A DNA stretch of 64,000 bases from Peptoniphilus raoultii. GTDB lineage: Bacteria > Bacillota > Clostridia > Tissierellales > Peptoniphilaceae. The position numbers and the translations under genes were made by a program. This document shows positions 8,603 through 19,195 of this stretch, piece by piece (position 1 is the stretch's first letter; every line of letters begins with the position of its first letter). The stretch covers positions 1,361,629 to 1,425,628 of the forward strand of contig NZ_FMWM01000002.1 of assembly GCF_900099555.1 (NCBI RefSeq), written 5' to 3'. The notes beneath the pieces are model-generated. The model worked only from the letters and a program-made list of their open reading frames with translations, was not told the DNA's origin and did no database searches.

Positions 8603-11600
8603 TTAACTTAATTTTTTAAGTGCCCTTGTTCTAAGATGTCCCCTCTTATAATTTTGCTTGGGTTCTTCCATGTTTTTGCGTGCTTGTGAAAGCATTAATT
8701 TTATTCTATTATATTGATTTACTTCTGAAGCTGATGCATCAAAATCTATGGGAATAATATTTGCCTTTTCATAGGTATTTCTTAAGGCTTTTATAACTCC
8801 CTTTCCTGTTATGTGATTTGGCAAGCATCCAAAGGGTTGTACACAAACTATATTTTCGCATCCGCTTTCAATTAATTCTACCATTTCGCCTGTTAAAAGC
8901 CAGCCTTCTCCATATTGATTTCCAAGACTTACATATTTTTTTGCATAGTCTATAATTTCTTCAATCTTTTCTGGAGCTGTATATCTTGTATTCTTTAAGG
9001 CAATTCTTACTTCTCTTCTATAATATTCGATATATTTTATAGCAAGATCACAAACAAAAGCATTTAAATAGGATTTTGATAATAAATCTGCCTTTGCTCT
9101 TGCATTTTTAAAGGAATACATCATAAAATCTGTTAAGTCAGGAATTACAACTTCTGTTCCTTCTTTTTCTAAAAGTTCAGCTATATGATTATTGGCAGCA
9201 GGATCATATTTTACAAGGATTTCTCCAACTATGCCGACTTTTGGCTTTTTATCTTTAGAAATTTCAAGTCTTGCAAATTCTCCAACCATTTTATGGATAT
9301 TTTTAATAAACCTTTCCTTGGAATAGGATAGATTTTTATCTGTTACAATCCCAATCCATCTATCCCTTAATATATTTGTTGAACCTCTAATTATTTCGTA
9401 GGGCCTTGTTGCAAGTGTCAGCCTTGAAATTAAATCTCCATATAAGAGGGCTTGAACAAGTTTCCTGCCTAATGTTATCATCTGTGTTTTTGAAAATTTA
9501 AAACCCGGATGAGATTCAATTTCTTGGAAGGAAATTCCAATTACAGGGACCTTTCCGTATCCTGCGTCTTTTAAGGCTTTCCTAATAAAGGCAACATAGT
9601 TAGATGCCCTACATGCTCCTCCTGTTTGGCTCATTAATAGGGCCAAATGATCTACATCATATTCACCAGATTTAACTGCATCAATAAACTGTCCTACAAC
9701 AAACATTGATGGATAGCAGGCATCGTTATTAACATATTTCAAACCTTCGTTGACAACTTTATGCCCTGAATCCTTCAATACTTTTATATTTATTCCTTCA
9801 TTTTGCAGAATTGATTCAAAAATACTAAAGTGTAGGGGAGCCATTTGAGGCATTAAGATTGTGTAAGATTTTCTCATTTCTTCTGTAAAAAGTATAGGCT
9901 CGTCATTAATTTGTCTTAACTCATCTGCTTCTCTTTTTATAAAGTCACGTTTTTCACAGGCTTCAATTAATGACCTTATTCTAATTTTTACTGCCCCTAA
10001 ATTTGAAATTTCATCAATTTTTAAAACTGTATAAATTTTGTCATAGGCAGTCATAATTTCTTGAACTTGATCTGTTGTTACGGCATCTATTCCGCACCCA
10101 AAAGAATTTAATTGTATTAGTTCTAAATTTTCCTTGGTTCCTACAAATTTTGCCGCCCTATAAAGTCTTGAATGGTAGTTCCATTGGTCTAGAACTCTTA
10201 GTTTTGAATCAATTTCAACTTCCCTTGCAATTGAATCTTCAGATAAAACTGCAAGTCCCAAAGAGTTTATAAGTTCTGGAATGCCGTGATTTATTTCTGG
10301 GTCAATGTGATAGGGTCTTCCTGATAAAACAATACCTTTTAAATGTTTTTCATCTAAATAGTCTAAGATTTTTGTTCCTTCATTTAATACATCATCCCTA
10401 TATCTATCTTCTTCTTCATAAGCTGCTCTCACAGCCCTTTTAACTTCTGATTTTGCTATGTTTTTAAAAACATCTGCCAGTCTATTTTCAAGTTTATTTC
10501 TATCATCAAATGAAATGAAAGGATTCATAAATTTTATTTTTCCACTTGCAATTTCATCTACATTATTTTTAATAACTTCTGAATAACCAGCAACGACTGG
10601 ACAGTTTAAGGTATTATTTGCATGGTCAAATTGCTTTTCTTCATAAAAGACTGATGGATAAAATATAAAGTCTATTCCCTTTTCAATTAAATCCATTATA
10701 TGACCATGGGTAAGTTTTGCAGGATAGCATGCAGTTTCCGAAGTTATGGTTTCTATTCCCTTTTCATAAACTTCTCTTGATGATTCTTTCGATAAAACTA
10801 CCCTATAGCCAAGTTTTGTAAAGAAAGTGTGCCAGAAAGGGTAGTTTTCATACATATTTAAAACTCTAGGTATGCCAACTGTGCCTCTTTTGGCTTCTTT
10901 TTCTGAAAGAGAATCGTAGTCAAAAAGTCTATTTAACTTATATTTATACATATTTGGAAGAGCATCTTCATCTTTTTTAACAATTCCAGCTCCCTTTTCA
11001 CATCTATTTCCAGTAATATATCTCTTTCCGTTTGGAAAAATATTAACAGAAAGGGCGCAGCTATTCGTGCATTGATGGCAATTTGTAGAAATTGATTTAT
11101 AGGTGAACTCCAGGAGTTTCTCTTGAGATATAATTTGTGATTTTCCCTTTGCCTTTTCCTTGCAAATTAAAGCCATGCCAAGAGCTCCCATAAGCCCAGC
11201 AATATTTGGCCTTGTAACTGAAACTCCAGTTAAATTTTCAAAGGCCTTTAAAACTGCATCTGAAAGAAACGTACCTCCCTGAACAACTATGTGTTTCCCC
11301 AAATCCTTGGGGTCCCTAATTTTTATAACCTTTTGAATTGCATTTTTAATTACTGAATAAGCAAGACCAGCTGCAATATCTTCAACGCTTGCTCCTTCCT
11401 TTTGAGCCTGTTTTACATTTGAATTCATAAAAACAGTACATCTTGAACCTAAATCAACGGGTTTTCGAGATTCTGTTGCAAGATTTGCAAAATCTTTAGC
11501 CGTTAAATTTACGCTGTGGGCAAAAGTTTCAAGAAATGAACCGCAGCCAGATGAACAGGCTTCATTTAAAAGAATAGATTCTATGACTCCATCTTTAATT

Positions 11601-12883
11601 TTCATAGACTTCATGTCTTGACCACCAATATCTAAAATAAAATCAACATCAGGATCAAAGAATTTTGCAGCTGTAAAATGGGCAATAGTTTCAACTTCTC
11701 CAAGATCAAGACCAAGAGCAGCCTTTAAGAAATCTTCCCCATATCCAGTGCAGCCAGCACAGGAAATATATGCATTTTTATTTTTTAAGCTATAAATTTC
11801 CTTTAATTTATCAATGACAATATTTAAGGGGTTACCTTTATTTGAACCATAATATTTATATATAATTTCGTTATTTTCAGTTAAAGCCAAGACTTTTGAA
11901 GTTGTAGAACCTGAGTCAATACCTAAATAAATCGGACCTTCATAAGTTTCTATATCCACTTCTTTTATGTCTTTAGTATTGTGGGCTTTTTTAAATTCTA
12001 AGACTTCTTCATCACTAGAAAATAGTGGATCAAGAAGACTTGTTTCTTTTTCTATATAATTGTCATTTGAATTAACTCTCGTGAAAAGTTCGATAAAAGA
12101 AATTGGTTTTTTTTGTATGGACGCAATTGCAGCACCAAGGGCTACAAAAATTTGTGAGTTTTCGGGGCTAATTATTGAATCCCCCGAAAGATTTAAAGTT
12201 TTAACAAATCTATCCTTGAGCATGGGCAGAAAATGAAGAGGACCGCCTAAAAAGGCAACTTTTCCCCTAATCGGTCTTCCACAGGCAAGATTTGAAATAG
12301 TTTGATTGACTACAGATTGGAAGACTGAAATTGCAATATCTGATTTTTCTGCTCCTTGATTTATTAGGGCCTGAACATCAGTCTTGGCAAAAACTCCGCA
12401 GCGTGAAGCAATGGGATAAAGTTTTTTATAGTATTTTGCCATTTCATTTAAGCCTGATGCATTTGTTTGCAAAAGACTTGCCATTTGATCAATAAAAGCA
12501 CCTGTGCCGCCTGCACAAATTGAATTCATTCTTTGTTCAACACTGCCCCGCAAATAAGTTATCTTTGAATCTTCCCCGCCAAGTTCAATTGCAACATCGG
12601 TTTGGGGAATATAGGAAGAAATTGCTACTTGACCAGCAATAACTTCTTGAATAAATTCAATATCCAAAAGTTTGTGGACAGAAAGCCCTCCGCTTCCCGT
12701 TACGCAACAAGTAACAGAATCAAATTTAAATTTAGGATAAACTTCGATGATTACATCTTTTACAGTTTGTTTTACATCAGAAAAGTGTCTTCTATAGGTG
12801 GAATATAAAATATTTAATTCAGCATCTAAGATTACTAGTTTTACTGTTGTAGAACCAACGTCTAATCCCATGTGAATCTTCAT
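8603..12883 (-). CDS. giant 2-hydroxyacyl-CoA dehydratase activase homologue (ASKHA-ASKHA-DUF2229-HGD-D)
   Basis: The 1426-residue protein joins two ASKHA ATPase modules of the HgdC/BadF type: GLDVGSTTVK near residue 5 with CAGGTGAFIDQMA, and GIDSGSTTSK near residue 320 with GGQDMKSMKIKDG and EACSSGCGSFLETFA. A cysteine cluster follows (CHQCTNSCAL near 620), then a DUF2229 module and a C-terminal dehydratase-D-like part with conserved cysteines (NDACYPSMFV, QTGGACRASN). In characterised homologues HgdC uses ATP to drive an electron through a bridging [4Fe-4S] cluster. The fused clostridial form is widespread but has no known substrate. I chose ATG 12881-12883 for its AAAGGAG site. It has no operon partners and its own terminator. 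Function beyond ATP-driven electron transfer is unknown. Confidence 0.85.
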   Translation of the reverse strand: MKIHMGLDVGSTTVKLVILDAELNILYSTYRRHFSDVKQTVKDVIIEVYPKFKFDSVTCCVTGSGGLSVHKLLDIEFIQEVIAGQVAISSYIPQTDVAIELGGEDSKITYLRGSVEQRMNSICAGGTGAFIDQMASLLQTNASGLNEMAKYYKKLYPIASRCGVFAKTDVQALINQGAEKSDIAISVFQSVVNQTISNLACGRPIRGKVAFLGGPLHFLPMLKDRFVKTLNLSGDSIISPENSQIFVALGAAIASIQKKPISFIELFTRVNSNDNYIEKETSLLDPLFSSDEEVLEFKKAHNTKDIKEVDIETYEGPIYLGIDSGSTTSKVLALTENNEIIYKYYGSNKGNPLNIVIDKLKEIYSLKNKNAYISCAGCTGYGEDFLKAALGLDLGEVETIAHFTAAKFFDPDVDFILDIGGQDMKSMKIKDGVIESILLNEACSSGCGSFLETFAHSVNLTAKDFANLATESRKPVDLGSRCTVFMNSNVKQAQKEGASVEDIAAGLAYSVIKNAIQKVIKIRDPKDLGKHIVVQGGTFLSDAVLKAFENLTGVSVTRPNIAGLMGALGMALICKEKAKGKSQIISQEKLLEFTYKSISTNCHQCTNSCALSVNIFPNGKRYITGNRCEKGAGIVKKDEDALPNMYKYKLNRLFDYDSLSEKEAKRGTVGIPRVLNMYENYPFWHTFFTKLGYRVVLSKESSREVYEKGIETITSETACYPAKLTHGHIMDLIEKGIDFIFYPSVFYEEKQFDHANNTLNCPVVAGYSEVIKNNVDEIASGKIKFMNPFISFDDRNKLENRLADVFKNIAKSEVKRAVRAAYEEEDRYRDDVLNEGTKILDYLDEKHLKGIVLSGRPYHIDPEINHGIPELINSLGLAVLSEDSIAREVEIDSKLRVLDQWNYHSRLYRAAKFVGTKENLELIQLNSFGCGIDAVTTDQVQEIMTAYDKIYTVLKIDEISNLGAVKIRIRSLIEACEKRDFIKREADELRQINDEPILFTEEMRKSYTILMPQMAPLHFSIFESILQNEGINIKVLKDSGHKVVNEGLKYVNNDACYPSMFVVGQFIDAVKSGEYDVDHLALLMSQTGGACRASNYVAFIRKALKDAGYGKVPVIGISFQEIESHPGFKFSKTQMITLGRKLVQALLYGDLISRLTLATRPYEIIRGSTNILRDRWIGIVTDKNLSYSKERFIKNIHKMVGEFARLEISKDKKPKVGIVGEILVKYDPAANNHIAELLEKEGTEVVIPDLTDFMMYSFKNARAKADLLSKSYLNAFVCDLAIKYIEYYRREVRIALKNTRYTAPEKIEEIIDYAKKYVSLGNQYGEGWLLTGEMVELIESGCENIVCVQPFGCLPNHITGKGVIKALRNTYEKANIIPIDFDASASEVNQYNRIKLMLSQARKNMEEPKQNYKRGHLRTRALKKLS

Positions 12884-13075
12884 ATTATGCTCCTTTCGGT
12901 AAAATATCAAATATATAGTATTTAATATTAGCTATATTATATCACGATTTTAAAAAACTTTAGTGATTTTGTAAAAAATAAAAAAATATTTATATAAGAT
13001 TTATATTTTTAAAAGATTTTTGGAAAAAGATTTATTATAATTTATTAATAAATTTGAAGATAAAATAATTTTGAG

Positions 13076-13104
13076 CAAAAAAATAACGAGGTACCCCTCC
13101 TCGT
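13076..13104 (-). terminator. intrinsic terminator after the ferredoxin gene
   Basis: On the minus strand ACGAGG pairs with CCTCGT (13099-13104 with 13086-13091) and is followed by a run of T at 13076-13083. Confidence 0.8.
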
Positions 13105-13116
13105 CATTTTTAAATC

Positions 13117-13287
13117 TTAGTCTTCAGGTACAGGTGCCCCAACAGGACATACTCCTGCACATGAACCACAGTCTATACATTGGTCTGCATCGATTGAATA
13201 AATATCTCCATCACTTATACAACCTACAGGACATTCTGCTTGGCAAGCACCACAAGCGATGCATGCGTCAGTAATTTTATAAGCCAT
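13117..13287 (-). CDS. 2[4Fe-4S] clostridial-type ferredoxin
   Basis: This 56-residue protein has two CxxCxxCxxxCP motifs: CIACGACQAECP at residues 9-20 and CIDCGSCAGVCP at residues 37-48. That is the classic low-potential bacterial ferredoxin. It carries electrons between oxidoreductases of fermentation, and plausible partners in this window are the Rnf complex and the 2-hydroxyacyl-CoA dehydratase activase type. The start at 13285-13287 follows GGAGGTG. The gene is monocistronic, with its own terminator at 13076-13104. It is short and easily missed, but both motifs and the length match the family exactly. Confidence 0.95.
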   Translation of the reverse strand: MAYKITDACIACGACQAECPVGCISDGDIYSIDADQCIDCGSCAGVCPVGAPVPED

Positions 13288-13493
13288 ATTACACCTCCGT
13301 AAATTTCATATCAGTCTTATATTACTAGTAAATGATAACATAGAATATATATTTTTTCAAATAATTATAGTGATTTTTTCAAAAATAGAAATAACTATCA
13401 ATTACAAATTATTATTAAGAAGAAAGGTGTATTCTAAAAAATTAAATAAATTTATAAAACTTGTAATTATTAAAAGTTTTTAATAAAAGGAAC

Positions 13494-13520
13494 AAAAAAA
13501 TATCTGCTAAATTGCAGATA
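13494..13520 (-). terminator. intrinsic terminator after rpmF
   Basis: TATCTGC at 13501-13507 pairs with GCAGATA at 13514-13520, with a T run on the minus strand at 13494-13500. Confidence 0.85.
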
Positions 13521-13527
13521 CTTTTTC

Positions 13528-13710
13528 TCATTCATTAATTTTTATAACTTCTTTGCCATCATAAAAACCACATTCAGGGCAAATTCTGTGAGGCATTTTC
13601 ATTTCGTGGCAGTTTGGGCATTCCACTATAGTAGTTTTATTTAATACATAAGAGGATGCTCTCCTTTTATTTTTTCTTTGTTTTGAAGTTTTTCTCTTTG
13701 GTACGGCCAT
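13528..13710 (-). CDS. rpmF: 50S ribosomal protein L32
   Basis: The 60-residue protein starts MAVPKRKTSKQRKNKRRA. It has a zinc-ribbon pair, CPNC near residue 31 and CPEC near residue 44, so it is the zinc-binding (C+) form. I start it at 13710, preceded by GGGGGTG, instead of the in-frame ATG two codons further upstream, because the family begins MAVPK. It follows the YceD-like gene by 12 bases, a near-universal bacterial pairing. Confidence 0.97.
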   Translation of the reverse strand: MAVPKRKTSKQRKNKRRASSYVLNKTTIVECPNCHEMKMPHRICPECGFYDGKEVIKINE

Positions 13711-13722
13711 TTTCACACCCCC

Positions 13723-14247
13723 TTATCCTTTAAATACGTCAAGTAATTTAGATAACCTAGGATCTATATTATCTCTATTAGTTTTTTCACTATCACAGTC
13801 ACAAGGTCCTTGATTTAAATCTTTTCCGCACTTAGGACAAAGACCCTTACAATCTTCTTTGCAAAGACTTTTTAATGGTTTTGTGCTAATAATTGTGGAA
13901 ATAATTAAATCATCAAGCTTAATGCTTTCATGTTCAATTTTAAAGTATTCATCAATGGAATCTTCATCATAAAAACTTTTGTCCTTATAATTATAGGCCA
14001 CAAGAGAAGTATTTTCCCTTGGTTTAATATCCTTTAAACATCTTGAACACTTGCATTTAAAGCTATAATCAATATCTAAATCAAGCTCATAACCGTTTGT
14101 TAAATTTATAATTTTTCCTTTGTAATTTATGGGAAAGTTTAAATTTAAGTCCTCTATTTCATAGGGGCTTTTTAGTTCATATAAGGATCCTTGAAAGTCA
14201 AAGGAGGAATCCTCGCTACTTAAAAAATCTCTTATATTTAATAACAT
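13723..14247 (-). CDS. yceD: YceD/DUF177 family protein
   Basis: At 174 residues this is the DUF177 (YceD) protein that almost always precedes rpmF. Two cysteine pairs, CKCSRC near residue 62 and the C-terminal CKEDCKGLCPKCGKDLNQGPC, are family hallmarks. In plants and bacteria the family is linked to 23S rRNA accumulation and ribosome assembly; the mechanism is unsettled. The start has a GAGGTGAG site. It is the first gene of a two-gene unit with rpmF ending at the terminator near 13500. Confidence 0.9.
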   Translation of the reverse strand: MLLNIRDFLSSEDSSFDFQGSLYELKSPYEIEDLNLNFPINYKGKIINLTNGYELDLDIDYSFKCKCSRCLKDIKPRENTSLVAYNYKDKSFYDEDSIDEYFKIEHESIKLDDLIISTIISTKPLKSLCKEDCKGLCPKCGKDLNQGPCDCDSEKTNRDNIDPRLSKLLDVFKG

Positions 14248-14328
14248 ATTCTCACCTCAAAATTACATGCAAATTATTATATAAAATAATTCCTAAAATG
14301 TCAAGACTTTAACTGCTTTCTATGGAAT

Positions 14329-15522
14329 TTATTTAACAAGTTTTAATGTTTCTCTTGCTATCATTAATTCTTCATTTGTAGGAATAATAATAAGTTTTAT
14401 CTTTGAATTATCAGTTGAGATAATTTTGTCTTCTCCCCTAACCTTATTTGCTTCCTTATCAATTTCCGCACCGAAAATCTTAAGACCTTGGCAAATTTTT
14501 TCTCTCATTTCAGGAGAATTTTCACCAACTCCTGCTGTAAATACAATACCGTCAACGTGGTCAAGTTCTGTTAAATATGCTCCAATGTATTTTTGAACTC
14601 TTTGGGCAAAAATGTCAAGGGCAAGGCTTGCTCTTCCATTTCCCTTTTCAGCCTCTCCTTCAATATCTCTAAAGTCTGAAGAAACACCAGAAATTCCTAA
14701 TACTCCTGAATTTTTATTTAAAATATTTGTCATTTCTTCTGGGTTTAAATGTTCTTTTCCCATTATAAATGAAAGAATTGCCGGGTCTAAATCTCCTGAT
14801 CTTGTTCCCATTACAAGGCCTTCAAGAGGGGTAAAGCCCATAGAAGTATCTTTTGATTTTCCATTTTCAACAGCTGTTATTGAAGATCCATTTCCCAAAT
14901 GACAAGTAACTAAATTTACCTTATTTGGATCAATATTTAAAATTTCTGCTGCCCTATTTGTTACATATTGGTGGCTTGTTCCGTGGAAGCCATAACGTCT
15001 AACCTTATATTTTTCATAATATTCATAGGGCAATCCATAAATATATGAAACTGGGGGCATTGATTGGTGAAAAGCAGTGTCAAATACCACAACTTGTTTA
15101 ACATTAGGAAGAAGTTTTTGGCAGGCTCTAATTCCCATAATATTTGGTGGATTGTGTAGAGGTGCTATTTCTACATTTTCTTCAATTGCCTTCATAACTT
15201 CTTCATCAATAATAACTGACTCAGCAAAAGATTCACCGCCATGAACAACTCTATGACCAATTGCTGATATTTCATCAAGGGAATCAATAGTTCCATATTC
15301 CTTATTTGTTAAAGAATCCATAACTAAACTTAAGGCTTTTTTATGGTCTTCAATTCCTGTTTCAATAACCTTTTTTTCTTTACCAATAGTTTCGTGCTTA
15401 ATTCTAGCACCTTCAATTCCGATTCTTTCAACAAGGCCCTTTGCTAAAAGGGATTCATCATTCATATCTATTAATTGATATTTTAAAGATGAAGAACCGC
15501 AATTTATAACTAAAATCTTCAT
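14329..15522 (-). CDS. ackA: acetate kinase
   Basis: AckA makes ATP from acetyl phosphate and is a central energy step in fermentation. The 397-residue length is standard. Motifs are [11 protein letters not shown] near the start, RVVHGGESF, the [12 protein letters not shown] segment near residue 175, HLGNGSSI, and [10 protein letters not shown] near the C-terminus. ATG 15520-15522 has a GGAGGA site; the longer open frame to 15570 has none. No pta gene is in the window, so acetyl phosphate must come from elsewhere. It is divergent from tmcAL across a 97-base promoter region. Confidence 0.97.
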   Translation of the reverse strand: MKILVINCGSSSLKYQLIDMNDESLLAKGLVERIGIEGARIKHETIGKEKKVIETGIEDHKKALSLVMDSLTNKEYGTIDSLDEISAIGHRVVHGGESFAESVIIDEEVMKAIEENVEIAPLHNPPNIMGIRACQKLLPNVKQVVVFDTAFHQSMPPVSYIYGLPYEYYEKYKVRRYGFHGTSHQYVTNRAAEILNIDPNKVNLVTCHLGNGSSITAVENGKSKDTSMGFTPLEGLVMGTRSGDLDPAILSFIMGKEHLNPEEMTNILNKNSGVLGISGVSSDFRDIEGEAEKGNGRASLALDIFAQRVQKYIGAYLTELDHVDGIVFTAGVGENSPEMREKICQGLKIFGAEIDKEANKVRGEDKIISTDNSKIKLIIIPTNEELMIARETLKLVK

Positions 15523-15619
15523 ACGTCCTCCTAATTTCCAATCATCTTTTTTTAGTGTATAATTTAACATAAATAGTTTATAACATTTGAAAAATTAAGT
15601 CAATAATTGGAGGTAATTT

Positions 15620-16759
15620 ATGAAAATTGGGGCTGTAATTTGCGAATATAATCCCTTTCACAAGGGCCACTTATATCAACTTGAAAAAATAAAAAAAGAA
15701 TTTTCACCTTATGTAATTTGTCTAATGTCCTCAAATTTCACCCAAAGGGGTACTCCTTCAATTATATCAAAATTTGATAGGGCAAAAATTGCCGTTGAAA
15801 TGGGGGCTAGTCTTGTTTTGGAGCTACCAGTTATCTTTTCCTCTGCAAGTGCTTCAAATTTTGCTTTTGGTGGAGTTTCTATTTTAAATTCCCTAAAAAT
15901 TGTGGATAGACTTTTTTTTGGTTGCGAAGATGATTACCCTAAACTTGACCTTATTTCAGAGAAAATTTTAAATATGGAAGAGGGAATTTCCCTGAAAAAA
16001 TATTTAAAAGAAGGTTATTCTTTTATTGAAGCTAAAAATCTTTCAATGAATTTTTTAACTAATGATGAAAAAAATATGCTTTCAAGGGCAAATAATATTT
16101 TAGCCATTGAATATATAAATTCTATAAAAAAACTGTCCTCAAATATGACTTATGAAGGTATTTTAAGAAGGGGAAATCCCCACTTATCCCTTGATAGCAA
16201 AGGCGATTTTTTATCATCAACTGCTCTCAGAAAGCTAATTTACAAAAATATGGATACAAGTGAATTTCTACCCTACAAATTTAAGGATTTTAAAATTCAT
16301 AGACCCAATGATTATTTTGAAATCTTTAAGGCAAAAATTCTTTTAGAAAAAATAGATTTTTCTAAATTTATGGACTATGAAGAAGGCCTCGAAAAAAGAT
16401 TTTTAAAAAATTTAGATGCCAAAAATATTTACGAATTTGTTAATATAGTTAATTCTAAAAGATATACATCTTCAAGAATTTCTAGGCTTATAAATGAAAT
16501 TCTCCTTGATATAAAAAAGGAAGATGTTAAAAATTCTTTTTCCTATCCATACTTTAGAGTTCTTGCCATGGATAATTTAGGAAAAGAAATCCTAAAGGAA
16601 ATTAAAGGTGATAAGATTATTAAATTTAAAGATTCTTACGAAAAATCTTCTGGATTTTTAAAAAATATCTTGGATATGGAAGTAAGGGCAAGTAATTTGT
16701 ACAATCTAAAATTTAATATTTTAAATGAAGACTTTATAAAAAGCCCCTATGTAAAATGA
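15620..16759 (+). CDS. tmcAL: tRNA(Met) cytidine acetate ligase TmcAL
   Basis: The 379-residue protein carries the nucleotidyltransferase signature NPFHKGHLYQL (residues 11-21), SSNFTQRGTPSI and a C-terminal tRNA-binding region. This is the YlbM/TmcAL family, which makes N4-acetylcytidine at the wobble base of elongator tRNA(Met) from acetate and ATP. It lies divergent from ackA, whose reaction consumes or yields acetate; the pairing is common and may simply reflect conserved order. The start follows TTGGAGG. A bidirectional terminator follows at 16790-16828. Confidence 0.92.
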   Translation: MKIGAVICEYNPFHKGHLYQLEKIKKEFSPYVICLMSSNFTQRGTPSIISKFDRAKIAVEMGASLVLELPVIFSSASASNFAFGGVSILNSLKIVDRLFFGCEDDYPKLDLISEKILNMEEGISLKKYLKEGYSFIEAKNLSMNFLTNDEKNMLSRANNILAIEYINSIKKLSSNMTYEGILRRGNPHLSLDSKGDFLSSTALRKLIYKNMDTSEFLPYKFKDFKIHRPNDYFEIFKAKILLEKIDFSKFMDYEEGLEKRFLKNLDAKNIYEFVNIVNSKRYTSSRISRLINEILLDIKKEDVKNSFSYPYFRVLAMDNLGKEILKEIKGDKIIKFKDSYEKSSGFLKNILDMEVRASNLYNLKFNILNEDFIKSPYVK

Positions 16760-16789
16760 TAAATGCTGACTGATTATTTTCTACAATAA

Positions 16790-16828
16790 AAAAGCCGCTT
16801 TCTGCGATTTTCGCATTGAACGGCTTTT
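16790..16828. terminator. bidirectional intrinsic terminator
   Basis: AAAAGCCG (16790-16797) pairs with CGGCTTTT (16821-16828), with an inner hairpin TGCGA/TCGCA. T runs exist on both sides. It separates tmcAL from the converging decayed oxidoreductase. Confidence 0.8.
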
Positions 16829-16857
16829 AGTATTTTTAAAGTTTTCTAGTGGCAAGC

Positions 16858-19195
16858 TTATATGAAAAGATTCATATTTGAATTGTCATTATCTTCAATC
16901 ATTGTTGCAACTCCGCCAACCTTAACTCCATCAATAAGTTCTTCAATTTTTAGTCCCATAATATCCATCGACATTTGGCAGTCTGTAATTTCTACTACCA
17001 TATCAATTGCTTTTTTAATTAAATCTTCAAGGCTTTTAACACCTTTCTTTTTCATAATGTTTCTAATCATTTTAGGACCCATGCCTAAAAAATTCATTTT
17101 TGATAATTTTAACTTTTTACTTCCCTTGGGTAGCATCATTGAAAACATCTTAGACATAAAATCTTTTTTAATATTTTCCGTCCTGTCTTTTCTTAAAATA
17201 CTCAGACCCCATAAGGTAAAAAACATATGAACCTTATTGCCCATGGCTTGAGCTCCAGTTGCAATTATAAAGGATGCAATAGCCTTATCTAAATCACCGT
17301 CAAAAATTATCATGGTTTTTTCTTTTTTGGATGGAAGCTTAATATCTCTTTTAGGCAAGGTAATCTCTTCAGCAATTATTTTGTTGCCCTTTAATATTTT
17401 TGCCTTATATTTTTCTCCTGCCCCTTCTTTTTCCAGTAGTGAATTTCCTGTATTTTTATACCAGCTTTCAATATCCCTTATAAATTCAGAATCAGTAGCT
17501 GTAACTTCAAGGATATCACCATCTTTCATCTCTTGTATTTTTTTGAAACCCCAACAATGGATCCATGACAGCTTAAACCACAAACATTTAATAACTCAAT
17601 TATATTGTAGGCTTGTGAATTTTCTACAGCTTCTTTTCCCCCTTCAAATTTATCTTGAGATGTATTTATGGAATCTGCAAAGGAATCCTCTGTTAAATCC
17701 ATGTAAGTTCTATATCCACCAATTAAATTAGAAACCTTAAATCCCTTTTGTTTTAAAATTCTTTCAGAAATGTATCCCCTTAGGCCTACTGCACAGTAAA
17801 CTAAATAGTGTTTTTCCTTAGAAAGTTCTCCTAATCTATTTCTAAGTTTAGTTAAAAGAATATTGATTGAAGAAGGAATTGAACCTGCAATAGGTTCTTC
17901 TTTTTCCCTCATATCTAAAAGCTGATATTTTTCCTTATTTTCTAAATATTCACTAACTAAAACTGGATCCGTAAGATTTTCCAAAACATTAGTTGCAAGA
18001 TAACCTACAAAATTCATTGTATCTTTTGCACTTGAATATGGAGGTGCATAAGCTAGTTCAAGTTTACTTAAATCATAAACACTTCCCTTAAAATATATGA
18101 TTGCGACTAAAGTATCTATTCTCTTATCTACGCCATCATAGCCAACAATTTGTCCCCCTAAAATTTCCCCATCACTTGTAAAAATAAGTTTTATTGTCAT
18201 TGGTAATGCACCTGGGAAATATCCTGCATGGCTCATTGGATGAAGAATAACTACATAATAATCTTTTTTATAAACATAGCCTTCTCTTTTCAAAATCTTT
18301 TCATTTGAACCAACAGCTGAAACAGTTAGGTCAAAAATTCTTGCAACGCTTGTTCCTATAGTGCTCCTATATTTTTCTTCTTTCTTTCCTAGCATATTTG
18401 CAGCTACTGCTCTTCCTTGCTTATTTGCTGGTCCTGCTAAGGGAATCATTGTTTCATTTCCATTAATAAAATCTTTTACACCAATTACATCCCCAACAGC
18501 GTAAATATCCTTATCATCTGTTTGACATAAATCATCAGCAACAATTCCTCCTCTTTTATTTAAAGAAAAGCCCTCATCTTTTGCAATCTTATTATTAGGC
18601 CTTACCCCAATAGATAAAAGGGTCATATCAGTTTCAATTTTTTTTGCCTGGCTTTAAATTAAGAGTTTTGCCATTGTTTTCAGTTCCATCAAAACCCTCA
18701 TTTAAAAATAATTTTACTCCCTTTTGTATTAAATGATTTTCAACAATTTTTGCCATATCCTTATCAAGGGGCGGCATAACTTGGCTTGCCATTTCAACAA
18801 GACTAACATCTAGGCCTCTTTCCACTAAATTTTCTGCCATTTCAAGACCAATAAAGCAACCACCAACAATAACTGCCCTCTTTGGATTTTCTTTTTTTTT
18901 ATAAAAGCGTCAGTTTTATATACATCATCGATAGTCCATAGGGTAAAGACATTTTTTTCATCAATACCTTTAACTGGAGGCTCAAAGGGACTTGAACCAG
19001 TTGACAAAAGAAGTTTATCATAGGATTCTTCATAAACTACATTATTCTTATGATTTAAAACCTTAACTTTTTATTTTCTATGTCAATTTCAAGAACTTCA
19101 TTTTCACTTCTTATATCTACATTATATTTCTTTTCAATGTCCTCTTCACTTGAAACAAATAGCAATTCTCTATTTGCAATGCTGCCCCATAATAA
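16858..19195 (-). pseudogene. CoA-disulfide-reductase-like FAD oxidoreductase with rhodanese, TusA and DsrE domains, decayed
   Basis: Read across frames, this is a multidomain oxidoreductase: NAD/FAD core (STGSSPFEPPVKGID, IVGGCFIGLEMAENL, GDVIGVKDF), dimerisation domain, rhodanese domain (YLVYCAVGLRGY), TusA-like domain and DsrE-like C-terminus (IFDGDLDKAIASF, GGVATMIED). Intact members of about 800 residues reduce disulfides, polysulfide or CoA-disulfide. Here the FAD-binding N-terminus is missing, and frameshifts lie near 19068, 18895, 18645 and 17560, mostly in short A runs. The TusA CPxP-type motif has become CHGS. The N-terminal deletion runs directly into the ArsR gene at about 19195. 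The gene is dead. Confidence 0.88.

Noticed and set aside
10075-10272. Plus-strand frame inside the activase gene
   Set aside because: It is antisense to a strongly conserved protein, lacks a ribosome site and matches nothing recognisable.
17526-18626. 366-residue frame as an intact oxidoreductase or rhodanese gene
   Set aside because: Its neighbours in other frames supply the missing N- and C-terminal parts, so it is a fragment of one broken gene.
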